From Anaspis maculata (Eukaryota; Arthropoda; Insecta; Coleoptera; Scraptiidae): DNA of 64,000 nucleotides. Within the stretch, counting starts at the first letter, position 1. Each line of letters starts with the position of its first letter. The notes under the pieces were generated by a model, which worked only from the letters and a program-made list of their open reading frames with translations, did no database searches and was not told where the DNA came from. Positions 23,954-35,319 of this stretch are shown here, one piece after another. The stretch is from contig OX421968.1 in the NCBI GenBank assembly GCA_949128115.1, positions 55,197,423 to 55,261,422 of the forward strand, read 5' to 3'. The position numbers and the translations under genes were made by a program.

Positions 23954-24535
23954 CAGGGTGTTTCAGGGATGATAGCAAAAAATTTAACTGTGGGTAGATC
24001 TCGTCAAAATATGACAAAAACCTATATACCATTTTGCAAAGTTCGGCCTAATGACGAAGATACAGCCCTCCAAAGTTCACTTTTTTCGGATTTCAAAAAT
24101 TTGTAACTCAGGAACGGTTCGACAAATTTAGCTTCAATTCGGCAAAAGCTGGTTTGTCGTAATTGTCTATCAACCTGCCAAATTTCGGAAGAATCCAACC
24201 AGTAGTGTAGGAGTTATGAGAGTCAATAATTTAGAAGCATTCGAAGAAAAGTTGACTTAAGGTGACCCCTCATAACTTCTACGCCACTGATTGGATTCTC
24301 TTCAAATTTGGCAGGTTGATAGATAATCATGACAAACCAGCTTATGCAGAATTAAAGCTAAATTTGTCGGAACGTTCCTCAGTTACAAATTTTTGAAATC
24401 CAAAAAAAGTGAACTTTGGAGGGCCGTATCTTCGTTATTAGGCCGAGCTTTGCAAAATGGTATATAGGTTTTTGTCATATTTTGACAAGATCTACTTACA
24501 GTTATATTTTTTGCTATCATCCCTGAAACACCCTG
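23954..24535. mobile_element. Foldback MITE, CAGGGTGTTTCAGGGATGAT termini, TA TSD
   Basis: The 582-bp element consists of two inverted arms of about 270 bp, flanked by TA (23952-23953 and 24536-24537). There is no coding capacity. The CAGGGTG terminus is shared with the other Tc1/mariner-type foldbacks in the window. Confidence 0.8.
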
Positions 24536-24537
24536 TA

Positions 24538-25036
24538 TATTTAGTATTATTCGATACTGAGTGGATTAAGTACTTGTAATGACCGAGTCCAATGAACTAA
24601 TTGAACTTATCTACCTGCCTTCAAAAGAACATAATTATTTCAAATTCAAGTTGCGTCAGTGTAATAAGATAAATCAATAACCGCAAAAAATAATGCAAGA
24701 TTCAATCTGATCTAGCATCCCGATACGTCTGGCCCGTTTTTTAAATCTGTTTATTCACCAGTGCAAACGTCATTTTTTCAAGTGTTCCACTAATTCTCAC
24801 ATAGGAAGGTATCTACCTACATGATTCATATCGCAAAACGAGTACCAATACTACCAATATATGTTTTTGTTATCATAAGTTGAGCAAAAATATTACAATG
24901 GTTTTCATCGTTCTGTTAGATAATGGCAGTCAGTTTAAAACTTCAACCTGAAATCAATCAAGATAAGTGTTAGACGAATAGGTATATTAATAAAGATTGC
25001 AAAAGTGCACTACTGGATTAAGGACGGAGTTGAATA
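24538..25036. other. Intergenic, no gene seen
   Basis: AT-rich sequence without a supported coding region or recognised repeat. Confidence 0.35.
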
Positions 25037-25237
25037 GGGTGATTGCATGTAGAGGGCGTTTACGAGATCGAGATTGTGATTCCTAATTTCCTAATCATTC
25101 TGACAATGCCTTGCACCTGTTATGTGCCCCAATCCTTGTCTATGGTCCCGATGCAATTCCCTAACAAACGTCAAAACATAACTCGATCCTTGCGCTGCCT
25201 GTCGGTGATCAGGTGAACGAATTTCATGCAATCACCC
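25037..25237. mobile_element. 201-bp MITE, GGGTGATTGCATG termini, TA TSD
   Basis: GGGTGATTGCATG / CATGCAATCACCC ends with TA on both sides. An inverted, interrupted copy occupies 51616-53024. The uninterrupted sequence here supplies the empty site for the element nested there. Confidence 0.85.
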
Positions 25238-25524
25238 TATTGGTAAAATAAGCATTGCGGAATCAATCCCTGTGGGTTTATTTCCTGACGGATTCTTACC
25301 ATTTTGGTCTCTTTCGAAAGCTACAAGGATGTAGGTACTTTGGTTTGAGTCCATTGGCATTTCCAAATTCCAAAAATTTTGTTTTTGTTTTTCTACATTT
25401 ATCTACTATATATTAAAATAATTGACATAAAATTGAATGTTTATCTACTATATTAGATTACTTCCGTGTTTGAAAATTCATTCGCCACACCATTTCTTTA
25501 TCTAAACACCTATTGGGCTCTATA

Positions 25525-25805
25525 CAGGGTGATTCATCAAGACGTGTTTTTTTACTCCAACTTTGATCCACACGTTCTACTTTTGTGGCCACCCTGTAAT
25601 TATGGTTTGTATCTCATCTTATGAAGACATGCTTCCTGCGGCCTCCCTAACTGCTACGCACATCTGTGGTATACTTCTGATGCAGTTATCAATCAACTGC
25701 TGTGGAAGAGCCACCCATTCCTCCTGTAGGAATTCAGTCAATTCATCCACGCTCCTTGCTGTAGGTTATCTATTTGACGACCGGCGCGGCGTTGCAGAAG
25801 ATCCC
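25525..25805 (-). pseudogene. Tc1-like transposase C-terminal remnant with its terminus
   Basis: On the minus strand, shifted frames read WDLLQRRAGRQIDNLQQ, EEWVALPQQLINNCIRSI and MCVAVREAAG. These match the C-terminal pattern of Tc1 transposases (WDLL.RR...EEW..IPQ..I..LI.SM..R....I...G). The frame runs to a CAGGGTGATTCATC terminus beside TA at 25523-25524. This directly links the CAGGGTG termini in this window to the Tc1/mariner superfamily. Confidence 0.65.
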
Positions 25806-26169
25806 ATAGTGCTTAATAGGGTACTGGACACTGGGTGCCATTTTGAGATTTTACCATGATCGGGCTATCAAGTACCCATTTTGAGAAGGAAAACTTAGCT
25901 TTTTCCACGCGTCTATTTGTTCTTACTACAAGCCAAATTTGGCTGATATCCGTTTGGTACTTCTCGAGTTATTAAACCTCAAAGTTTTTGAGAGCTTATA
26001 ACTTTTGACAGATGACAGACATGTCATAACTTTCACATGTTTTGAATGGAGTTTTCCAAGGGCCTCATAATGAGCTATCGAAAATCAGAATCGTTGCGTT
26101 AAAATTTCCTGTCACTTTTTGACAGTGACATTTCCCGTTGAAAATCATATTTTCTTTTTCCATCATAAA

Positions 26170-27412
26170 CCCAGCCCCCAGCCCGTAGCACCTTTATTAT
26201 GGGTTTTACACCCAATATATTATATATTTTTGAAATCAGAAAAACAAGATCTTTCGAGTGATATGTCAAATTATTTTTGACAAGTGACAGAATATCACTT
26301 GTGATACATCATTTTGAAGCCCATAAAATTCTGAGGAGAACTGTGTTCTTATTTCTGAAATAGGGTGTCTTTTACAGCCTCTTTTCCTCTTTCAATAGGA
26401 AAAAATGTCAATTCCAGAAATAGCCACTCAATAAGTAATAGGTATTTTTGATATTAACTAATGGTGATGATCTCAATTTTAAATCGTCCAAATTATTGAG
26501 AAACTCTATAAACACCTCATCTTTCATGTAAGCTCATAAAAAAAAAACGAGGGGGTCATATCTGGCAAGCTTGGATGTCATCGCGTTGGACCGGTAGTTC
26601 CAATTCACTGATCGTCGAATTGTTCATTCAAGGAACAAGGAGGCGGTCATTTCGAGCAACTTCTTTAGGACATTTTTTGTTTCATTGTGATTAATTATCA
26701 ATAATTAATAATTAATAATAATAATAATAATAATATTGTTTATTTGCTTACCAAAATAAATACATACAATGGAAATATATCCTTAAAAAAATATATGCAG
26801 CAAGCAAATGGGCTGTCGTTCAACTTTCCTGTACACCAGGAAGTTGATCTTCCACGACAGCCCTTATCATTATCATTAGTTAACATGAAAAATAGGTACC
26901 TGCTTTACCTACTTACTTATGTACAGTTGGGAGCGAAATGATTCATACGGCACCGCTAGGAAGTCGACTGGATTTTAGAAATGTTAGCTGCTTCGATTGT
27001 TCTTGAATGCCAGTTTTGACTAGGGATTGATTTTGATCAAAACTGGCATTCAAGAACAATCCAAGCAGCTAACATTTCTGAAATCCAGCCGACTTCCTAG
27101 CGGTGCCGTATGAATCATTTCGCTCCCAACTGTACCTACCTATTTCTGAAATTCAATGTTTTTTCTATTCAAAGACCTCTAGAAGCTGTAAAAAACACCC
27201 GATTTGAAAAATGAAAACACAGTTCTTCTCAAAATTTTATGGGCTTTCAAATGATGTATTACAAGCACTATTCTGTCAGTTGTCAAAAAAATGACATCTG
27301 TCAAAAATAATTTGACATATCATCAGTCGAAAGATCTTGTTTTTGTGATTTCAAAAATATATAATATATTGGGTGTAAAACCCATAATAAAGGTGCTACG
27401 GGCTGGGGCCTA
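26170..27412. mobile_element. Foldback with ~250-bp arms
   Basis: 26170-26420 is the reverse complement of about 27140-27412 (CCCCAGCCCGTAGCACC / GGTGCTACGGGCTGGGG at the ends). The interior holds an ATA-rich microsatellite (about 26700-26733) and a hairpin MITE (26934-27132). The sequence at 25818-26170 looks like similar arm DNA, so the element may be longer on the left. Confidence 0.6.
26934..27132. mobile_element. 199-bp near-perfect hairpin MITE, TA TSD
   Basis: CAGTTGGGAGCGAAATGATT and its mirror pair almost to the centre. TA flanks both sides (26932-26933 and 27133-27134). Termini and TSD fit a Tc1-like MITE. Confidence 0.85.
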
Positions 27413-28326
27413 AAATAAAAAACGGACGGTATTTAGATAATAGACATGAGTTGATTGAATAAAGATGCGAAGGGCGCCACATAGCGGTGGTTTAATAGAG
27501 AGACACTATTTTCTGAAAATGTTTGAAATAATCTCTACGCAAAAATCTACGTAAACTGTGGACACTGACACTGAATTGACATCACATTATTTTCATGGAA
27601 TTTCTCTAGTTTGGAGCTCTGCGTTCCACGATTTCATTTTAAAATATTCGCGGGCAAAATCTAGATGATGAAAGTGATTTTCCATTGAGAAAATAAGGTG
27701 GGCATATCTATACTGATACTAATTCGACAATGTTATTGAAGGTTTTGCAAACAGAAAGCCTCGAAAAGTTAAATAAAAATTATACAATGTGTAGTTATCA
27801 ATTATTACCCACCTAATAAATAAAGTTTCACTCTTTATAATAAACATAGTTTTTAATTCATTTCCCTTCCTATACGGCGTCACTTTTACTACAAGGGGTG
27901 CTCGAGTCATAAAGAGCAACGGAAACCGCACATTTTACAGCAACCATTCTACCACACTATTCTGTTCCTTATGCAGCTGTGAGTCAATTCAGGTACGGAA
28001 AAACGCTATTTACTTACTTGAACGTTTTCACGTGGGATACCACCTTCTTCGTAACCCGCCTTATTCAATTGTTTGTTGAGTTGCATACCCGCCTGGCGTA
28101 GAAAATACATTCGTTTAGTTTCTTAATTTTTTTCTTAAAAAATCGTGGATAATCCGTAAATTTTCTTTCGCACAACCTTCGACACAGTTTTTAGTCCATT
28201 CCTACTTTCGAAATTTTTCAAATCGAGTCGACCGCCGAAAATAGGTACGATGGTTCCGTAACTTTAATCATTTTTTCCTTCTAGTGGATAATCCGCAAAT
28301 TTTCTTTCACTGAACCTTATTGGACA
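27413..28326. other. Intergenic, no gene seen
   Basis: No supported coding region, RNA gene or repeat. The minus-strand frame at 27719-27931 has no recognisable features. Confidence 0.35.
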
Positions 28327-28914
28327 CTAGTCCAGAGCCTGACTGTATTCCTGTCGGGAAAATGATGTACCCTAAGTTTCTCTTTTGGAATCGTTAAAGG
28401 ACCATCCCAGGACAAATAATCACTCGGGTGCTTTTGCTCGATCGTGTCACTTTTTTAGTTGTGGGGCATCAAAGATGGCGCTGACCCAACTTAAAATTCT
28501 CTAATTATTGGACGGTTTCTGGTCGTTTTTTCTTAATGGAAATGGCATACATCGAATAAAAAGAGAAATCTGAGTCGAATGATGTCGCTAGATGTCATAG
28601 AAATTATCGAAAGTAGCAAAAAAAAAATAAAATTGCGATTCTTCCTCACATTTTCATTGAAAAATGATAATGCCCAATTTTGACCATTTTAACAGGTTAC
28701 GCACAAATAATAGCAAGCATAGGTTTGAAACTCGACATTTCTGAAATAAAAACATTAGAAAACAATAACCACAGTACTAATAAATAATCACAACGTCATT
28801 CTTGCAGTCTGGATTATCCACACAGTTACTGCATTTGCAGAAAGAACAAAAGGAAACTTGATTTTTTCTACAAATGCATCATTTTGTTGTTGCACATTTC
28901 ACACACGAACATTA

Positions 28915-31015
28915 GGGTGGGCCGAAAAAATAAAAATTTGCCAAATCGAAAAATAATAGTGCGGAAAACTTGTATTTGAGCTTTATAAGTATTCCTATGG
29001 AAATTTGAAAAAAATTAATTTAGGTCTTGGGGTGCCACAAAGCACTTGAAATTTAAAAAAATTTAAATTCTTTGAATTTTTTTTTTAAATCCAAGCATTT
29101 TTTCCAATTTTTTTTTTGCCGAAGGTTTGTATTGGGTCTTTGACATTGTGTGTACAATTGTTTGTTTCAATTAGTCAAGATTTTTGGTTCTACAGGACAT
29201 TAGAAAGTTTTAATAAAGTGCTCGCCAATTGAAATGGTCCACCCAAAAAAATTAGTCCCATTCAAAGTGACATAACTCTTGAGTGAATAAACTATTTTGA
29301 ATCGTTTTACGTTTTCTGAGTAGCTCACGGATTAGATTGCAACATGTCATGGGCCGTTTTTGGTACAGGTGTTTCGTATCAATTATACAGGGTGTTCAAT
29401 CAGGTACTGCAAAAATTGAAAAGTTTGCACTGGTCCCATTTCACAAAAAAAAGTTTTTGGTTTTTTCCAAGTATTTAAGGAAAGATGTTGTTCCTATACC
29501 TTGAGGTAGTTTTCAAAATTTTGAGTCTATCTCCTCCAATTACACAGTTATCTCAAAAATGCAACCTTCTGGTCTGGCATTTATATCTATTTCAATTGTT
29601 GATCGATGTTGAAAAATAAGGACCCTTGTTGAAGCTTAAGACTCAGATGAGAAGGCTCGAGGATCGGAACTGACTAGAGACAAAATTTTTGGAAAAGTGA
29701 AGGAATCAAAAGTGACCTAAATATGAAGCACCCTAGGAATCAAATTCAGGGAAAGAACTAAATAAAAATCAACCTGCCTTCAAACAGACTTTCATTTCCG
29801 AACATTTTGAGGTATTTTCCGATTTAAGGTGATGAAAATTGTCGATGCGGGACCCATTTTACAAATTCACTTTTCAGAAGATGATACCGGACCTTCCTCG
29901 ACTGAAAATGCACGTTACCTAGGTTACCTTCTTATTGTCGTATGTTTCCTTCACATTTAATGAGATAGGCACCAGTTCTGATCTTCGTAACCCAGGTTAC
30001 GTCTATTTTTAGGCAAAAAACATCCAGTATTCCTCGTTGGGAGCATCCATTTCTGATTTGGATTCATCACCACAATTTTTGACCCATACAAATGAGAAAC
30101 ACCCCAAAATGTTCAGAAAGAATGGTTTGTTTGAAAGACAAGTTGTTATTTGTTTAATACCTGCCCTAAACCGGATCTCTAGCAAGGTTGTCATTTGAGT
30201 CACATTTGATCCAATCACTTTTCCAGAATTTTCATCTAAAGTCAATTCTGATCCTCGATCCTTCTGACCTGAGCCTTTAGCTTCAACCAAAGTCCTCATT
30301 TTCCAAAATCGGCCAATAACAAATAAAGTTATTACTGCAAAACTAAAAGGTTACATTTTTGAGATCACCCTGTAATTACAGCAGATAGACAAAAAAAATT
30401 TAAAACGATTCAACATATGGTTACAACAACTCCCCTAAAACACTGGGAGAAAACCAAAAACAATTTTTTGTGAAGTGGGACCTGTTCAAACTTTTCCATT
30501 TTTACGGTACCTGATTGAGGGCCCTGTATAATCGATACAAAAACACTTGTACCAAAAATAGTCCATGACATGTTGTAGTCCAATCCGTGAGCTAATGAAA
30601 AAACATAAAACGATTCAAAATAGTTTATTTATTCAAAAGTTATGACACTTTGAATCTGACTGTATTTTTTGGGTGAACCATTTCAATTGGCGAGCACTTT
30701 AGTTGAAAAAAATCCATTCATTTCAGAAAATGTCATGTAAAAATCAGAAACTTGACTAATTGAAACAAAAAATTGTACACACAATGTCAAAGACCCAATA
30801 CAAACCTTCGGCAAAAAAAAAATTGGAAAAATGCTTGGATTTAAAAAACAAAATTCAAAGAATTTCAATTTTTTTAAATTTCAAGTGCTTTGTGGCACCC
30901 CAAGACCTAAATTAATTTTTTTCAAATTTTCATAGGAATACTTATAAAGCTCAAATACAAGTTTTCTGCACTATTATTTTTCGATTGGGCAAATTTTTAT
31001 TTTTTCGGCCCACCC
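28915..31015. mobile_element. Foldback, GGGTGGGCCG termini, TA TSD
   Basis: GGGTGGGCCGAAAAAATAAA and its complement form arms of about 470 bp, flanked by TA (28913-28914 and 31016-31017). A second foldback (29388-30526) sits at the TA in the exact centre of its palindrome. No coding sequence. Confidence 0.8.
29388..30526. mobile_element. Nested foldback, CAGGG termini, at palindrome centre
   Basis: Ends CAGGGTGTTCAATCAGGTAC and GTACCTGATTGAGGGCCCTG, with TA on both sides. Flanking bases pair as GTATCAATTA-TA-TAATCGATAC (9 of 10), so the insertion is at the dyad axis of the 28915-31015 element. Related arm sequence occurs at about 36834-37120 and 45760-45925. Confidence 0.75.
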
Positions 31016-31081
31016 TAACGAACATACGCCAACAAAGTTATCAGGATATTGTACAATGTTCTTTTGGCGAACTAACATTGG

Positions 31082-31193
31082 CCGCGTTCGTAAGTCACAA
31101 CAGTTGTGGAGCACTTCTACGCCATTGGTCAAAATTAAAATTTCGACGAATCGCGTGGAAGTGCTCCACAACTGTTGTGACTTACGAATGCGG
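31082..31193. repeat. 112-bp hairpin repeat
   Basis: GTTCGTAAGTCACAACAGTT and its complement form an inverted repeat of about 40 bp around a short loop. Probably a MITE. Target duplication not determined. Confidence 0.65.
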
Positions 31194-31299
31194 TCTACTT
31201 TTTCAAAACTAAATTCAAATGGGTCTAGTTCTATCGGTACATCGTCCAAGCAGTGCCGTTGTAAGTATGAGTGGAAATATGCTTTTGCAAATATGGCCT

Positions 31300-32660
31300 T
31301 TAATGTTTAATGCATCGACTCGTGGGCGGTAAGCTGCCAATTTTGGTATTTTTCCTGTGCCGAAACAACCAGAGTCTTAAGTCGTCTAGAGCCTTTTGCA
31401 GGGCGAGCCTTTTCGTGAAAGCTGTAAGAGGTATTGTTCCGCCTGGTCTTGACTGCTTTGAATTTCCTCCCAGTCAAACGACACCCCAAATTGGCATAGA
31501 CGAGTTGACGACGCCGTGTGTAAGGCAGCTTTTTTTTTTAGCCAAACTTGGTATAATCAACTCCAGATAAGGCGTGAAGGTCAGGCAATATCGCATATAG
31601 TTCAGATCCCAAATCTTTCGACAAATAGGTAATGAATGGCAATCTTGTTCTGTCATCAACCCCAGGTCGGATGCACATTTCCTTCGCACCCATTTCCCGC
31701 AGGATTTTCTAATGATACAGGGCCAAAACTGCAATGTCTGTCTCGGCAGTTCTATCACGAGTTTCTTGAATCCTGACCTAATGGCATGTTTTGCATGCAG
31801 CATAATACGGAAATTTGCTTCTTCCACAGAGAAGCAGTTAAGATCAAAATGCAAATTCTCTACGCCGTTTTGCATGAATTTAGTATTGACGTATACACCA
31901 TTGTCCTGGAGAACCTGAAAATGCTTTTTTCTGTCTGTATGCTGTCTTTGGGAATCCTATGGAGAAAATTCATGATAGCCATCAAAGACATGGTCGATTC
32001 TTCCTGAATTTTTTGTTAGTCTCAAAATATAACACAAATAGGCTGAATATGCATCTTCAAAATGTTTTTGATCCTTATTGTTCATGACTCTTCTCAAGCA
32101 ATTCATTACATCAAGGACGAAGCACGTCCGATTGTTTGACTCAAAAGCGGCATCGCCAGCAATTGTATTCAGATTACCTACCTATAATCCTCTATTCTTT
32201 CAAAAGGCTGCTTTTTGAGCTTTTACTAGAAGACCATGTTCATCAAATAGCATCATACTTTTTCCAGAAATTTCAAAACGGAATAATTTTTGCACGTCTA
32301 AGTCACGCATTTGGGCAATTTGAAATATAGATTTGGTCGGCTGCGCTGTTAGCCTTTTTTGCCCTCTTTCCTTTGCTCGTCATCTTAGTTTCATCCTTTT
32401 GGCTGTCAAACGTCGGCGACTCGGCAGCATTACCTCATGTATGGGTGCAGACATCCGTGGTGCAGACGAGGGTGCAGATATGCAAACAGTTTTATCAACG
32501 TAACGGGTTTTACAAAAAGTTTCATACAGAATATCACCGATGCTCCAGATGTCAATAAGCAGCTTCTTCTTCGCACTTTCTGCTACCAAAGCTTTCGCTA
32601 CCAAGTTATGCAGTGGGTTATGATGAAGTTGAAATGGATTCTCTTTATGTAATCTACATA
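31300..32660 (-). pseudogene. Decayed 'PDTD'-type (possible PIN/XPG-like nuclease) transposon protein
   Basis: Minus-strand frames, joined only by frameshifts, show RIDHVFDGYHEF, then EEANFRIMLHAKHAIRSGF, then ETDIAVLALYH and LPDLHALSGVDYT. This order (VFD.Y, EEADTR..LH..HA, PDTD..VL.L.H, LPA.HA.TGCDTT) matches a repetitive metazoan protein family of mobile-element type. Its acidic motifs resemble PIN/FEN nucleases; assignment to Academ is only a guess. Stops and frameshifts make it non-functional. It lies in the interior of the 28327-33282 foldback. Confidence 0.5.
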
Positions 32661-33282
32661 TATTCCAACATCGACACGACGATACTGTTCATATCCTGAG
32701 TCTGTTCCTTGGAAAATTCGTTGAATTTTCGTTGATTCAAAATTTTAGTTCCCCATATAAGTATTGTATAATATTCTGACGATAATAACTTTGTTGGTAT
32801 TTGCTCTTGTCTCAAATGTACAACAGGAAAGATGTATTTCTAGAGAAAAAACAAGTTTCGTGTTCTTCCTGCAAATGCAATAGTGTGGATAATTTCGACT
32901 GCAAGAATGACGTTTAGTAATTATTTATAAGTATGTAGGTACTGTGGTTATGTTTTTGATGTTCTTATTTCATAAATGTGGAACTCCAAGCCTATGCTTG
33001 CTATTTTTTGTCCGTGACCTGTTGAAATTGGCCATTATCATTTTTCATTGAAAATTTGGGCAACAAATCGCGATTTTTTTTTTATGCTCTTTTACGTAAT
33101 TTATCTGACATCTAGCCACACCATTCGACTCAGATTTCTTTTTTTATTTGATGTATGCCACTTCCATTGACCAGAAAGCACCCGAGTGATTATTTGTCCT
33201 GGGATGGTCCTTTAACGATCCCAAGAGAGAGACTTAGGGTACATCATTTTCCCGACAGGAATACAGCCAGGCTCTGGACTAC

Positions 33283-35319
33283 ACTGTCTTTAGTCTATTC
33301 CTATGTTACAAATAAATTTCTCTCAAAATGTTCTGACCCCTGGTACTTACCATCCCTCCTGTTTTTCTCCCTTTCATTTCATCAGTATTCATGTGGGGCT
33401 GTGTTGGGGGTGCCTTGGTTGAAGATTCGGGACCGCTTTGTTTATCTTCAGTCAAGTTGTTGGGAACGTAAACAAAGCAATCTGACACTGACCACCTGAC
33501 CATTCACATAACCTGGACCAGCGATTTTTGGGATGGAAGAAAAAAAGGCAGCTACTGATAAAGGCAGACATCTTTGGAATCAGTCAGAAAGTGGACGTTT
33601 TCTTGGGCCTCAAGTTTTTCAATTGAAATTCGACATCCAGACGGAGTCATCACTCGGTTGGTTCAGCCTGACTCTTGCAAAAAGACGGCTGTACTTAGGC
33701 TCAGAGAAAAATACACGATCATCCACTTAAACAAGACCCATAACACCAAAAATGTAAGACAAAATTCATTACGCCAGGGTCGACTGACCCAAATCAATTT
33801 TGTTTATAGGCCTTTATTGTGGGGTTTACTCATACTCTGTAACTGCCACACACTGCACCATTCGCCGTGAACCCATATATAGGCATCAGCAACGATTGCC
33901 ACAGAAGCATTTCTTTCATCTTTCATTCAGCAATCGCCTTCAAGTGCCCGTGCTTGGATACATTCGACACACTCTGCCGGGCTGGCATCCATTCCCATCC
34001 AAGGCAGGCGCTTCTCCAACTTCTTTGTTAACGGCCACCGAATCCACGACCCTTCTGTATAGTGTGAAACAGCAGGACATCATCGGCGGTCGTAAGTCTT
34101 AGCCATAGTACATAACGGATTACTTCAGTAGTTTTTCATTCTTTCCTTGCGCGATTAATAGTCGTTTATCCTAGAAGTGAGCTCACAGTAAAGTCGAAAC
34201 TGACACGTTTAGGGTTCAGCGACACCCACCCACGGGGTGACTAATGCTGTAATATTATTATCGTGACGTCTTGGTTGAGACAGGGGGCTGTCGAGCTGTC
34301 GTGTGGTCCTAACCTCCCAAATTCCTTGCGGTTCTCTCAAACTCAGGACAAGACACAACGCATACTACCGCTACTAGGTCACTTGCATACTGCTTTCTTG
34401 TGTCGTTCAACACAATTACATCCATTGTACGCTTGACATTCACACAAAAAACATTTTTTATTAAGTAAAATGTCATGCTCTATATTCTGCACACTGTGTT
34501 TTTTTTTTTGACAGCTAGCCTGGCTAGGCTACTCAACGTCACCTTTTTTTCCAATGACAACCAGTGCTACCATATAGCATGAAAATCACCAGTTACACCT
34601 ACTTTGGGAATTATCAAAATCACGTTGCCCCTTTATGACTCAGGTCAGGACCCGACCCCTACAAAGGTACCTAAATTTTTTTATCGAGATTTTGGACAGC
34701 TATTTTTTAAATTTGGTTTTCTGTCTTCCAAATTCCAAAGTCCAAATTCAATACTGTCATCAGTGTCATATTATGTCATATGTCATATGTCATATGCCAC
34801 TACTGTCAGTTTCCCGAGAAATTAATGTTGATATGTTTATGTTTGAATGGTTCCACGATATTTCCATGTTAGGTCGGTCTCACTTCCTAGCTCAACCAAA
34901 AATGGTGTCAAACTGAAATTTAGTTTTTAGTTGAAAGTTTAGCTCAGAAGGTGAGCAAAGTTTGTGCAAAAAATTGAAACATAGCCCCAAAAAATTCTCA
35001 TTCCAGTTGAATGAAATTGTTTCACAATCACCATGGATCAGTCCATCACCTGTTGATGATAAGGTTATTGTATTATTTATCCCGTGTCAACACCTGCACA
35101 CGATTATTTGTTTTGCTCCAGATAATGCGCCTATTATGTCAAGACATTTGGAGAGTTTTTAGTGCTGTATGAAATAGATCCATTGCTACTAAACTGATTG
35201 TTGTGGTACTGGCACTTGTTGTTAAATATTTGATTGAGAATTAAGTAACTAGGGTAACGTAGATAATTCATGTTATCTTGTGCCTCTATTTAAAGCAACA
35301 AACGTCAAACCGCTCCACA
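33283..35319. other. Region upstream of HDAC6, no confirmed gene
   Basis: Open frames at 33533-33870 and 33800-34102 end near donor-like GTAAG sites (about 33751 and 34091), so they could be exons or transposon remnants. I recognise no domain in either. A short TGTCATA repeat lies at about 34770-34797. The HDAC6 promoter should be within the last few hundred bases, but no TATA or initiator is convincing. Confidence 0.3.

Larger units (their letters stand above)
28327..33282. mobile_element. ~5 kb foldback containing further elements
   Basis: The arms at about 28327-28900 and 32830-33282 are inverted copies, with AGTCCAGAGCCTG and TCCTGTCGGGAAAATGATGT near the ends. Between them lie a 2.1 kb foldback (28915-31015), a small hairpin (31082-31193) and a decayed coding region on the minus strand (about 31300-32660). 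That coding region may be the former protein of this element. The exact ends and target duplication are uncertain. Confidence 0.6.

Noticed and set aside
33155..34102. Possible exons upstream of HDAC6
   Set aside because: Frames and donor-like GTAAG sites exist but no family, no acceptor pattern and no phase consistency; left as unassigned sequence.
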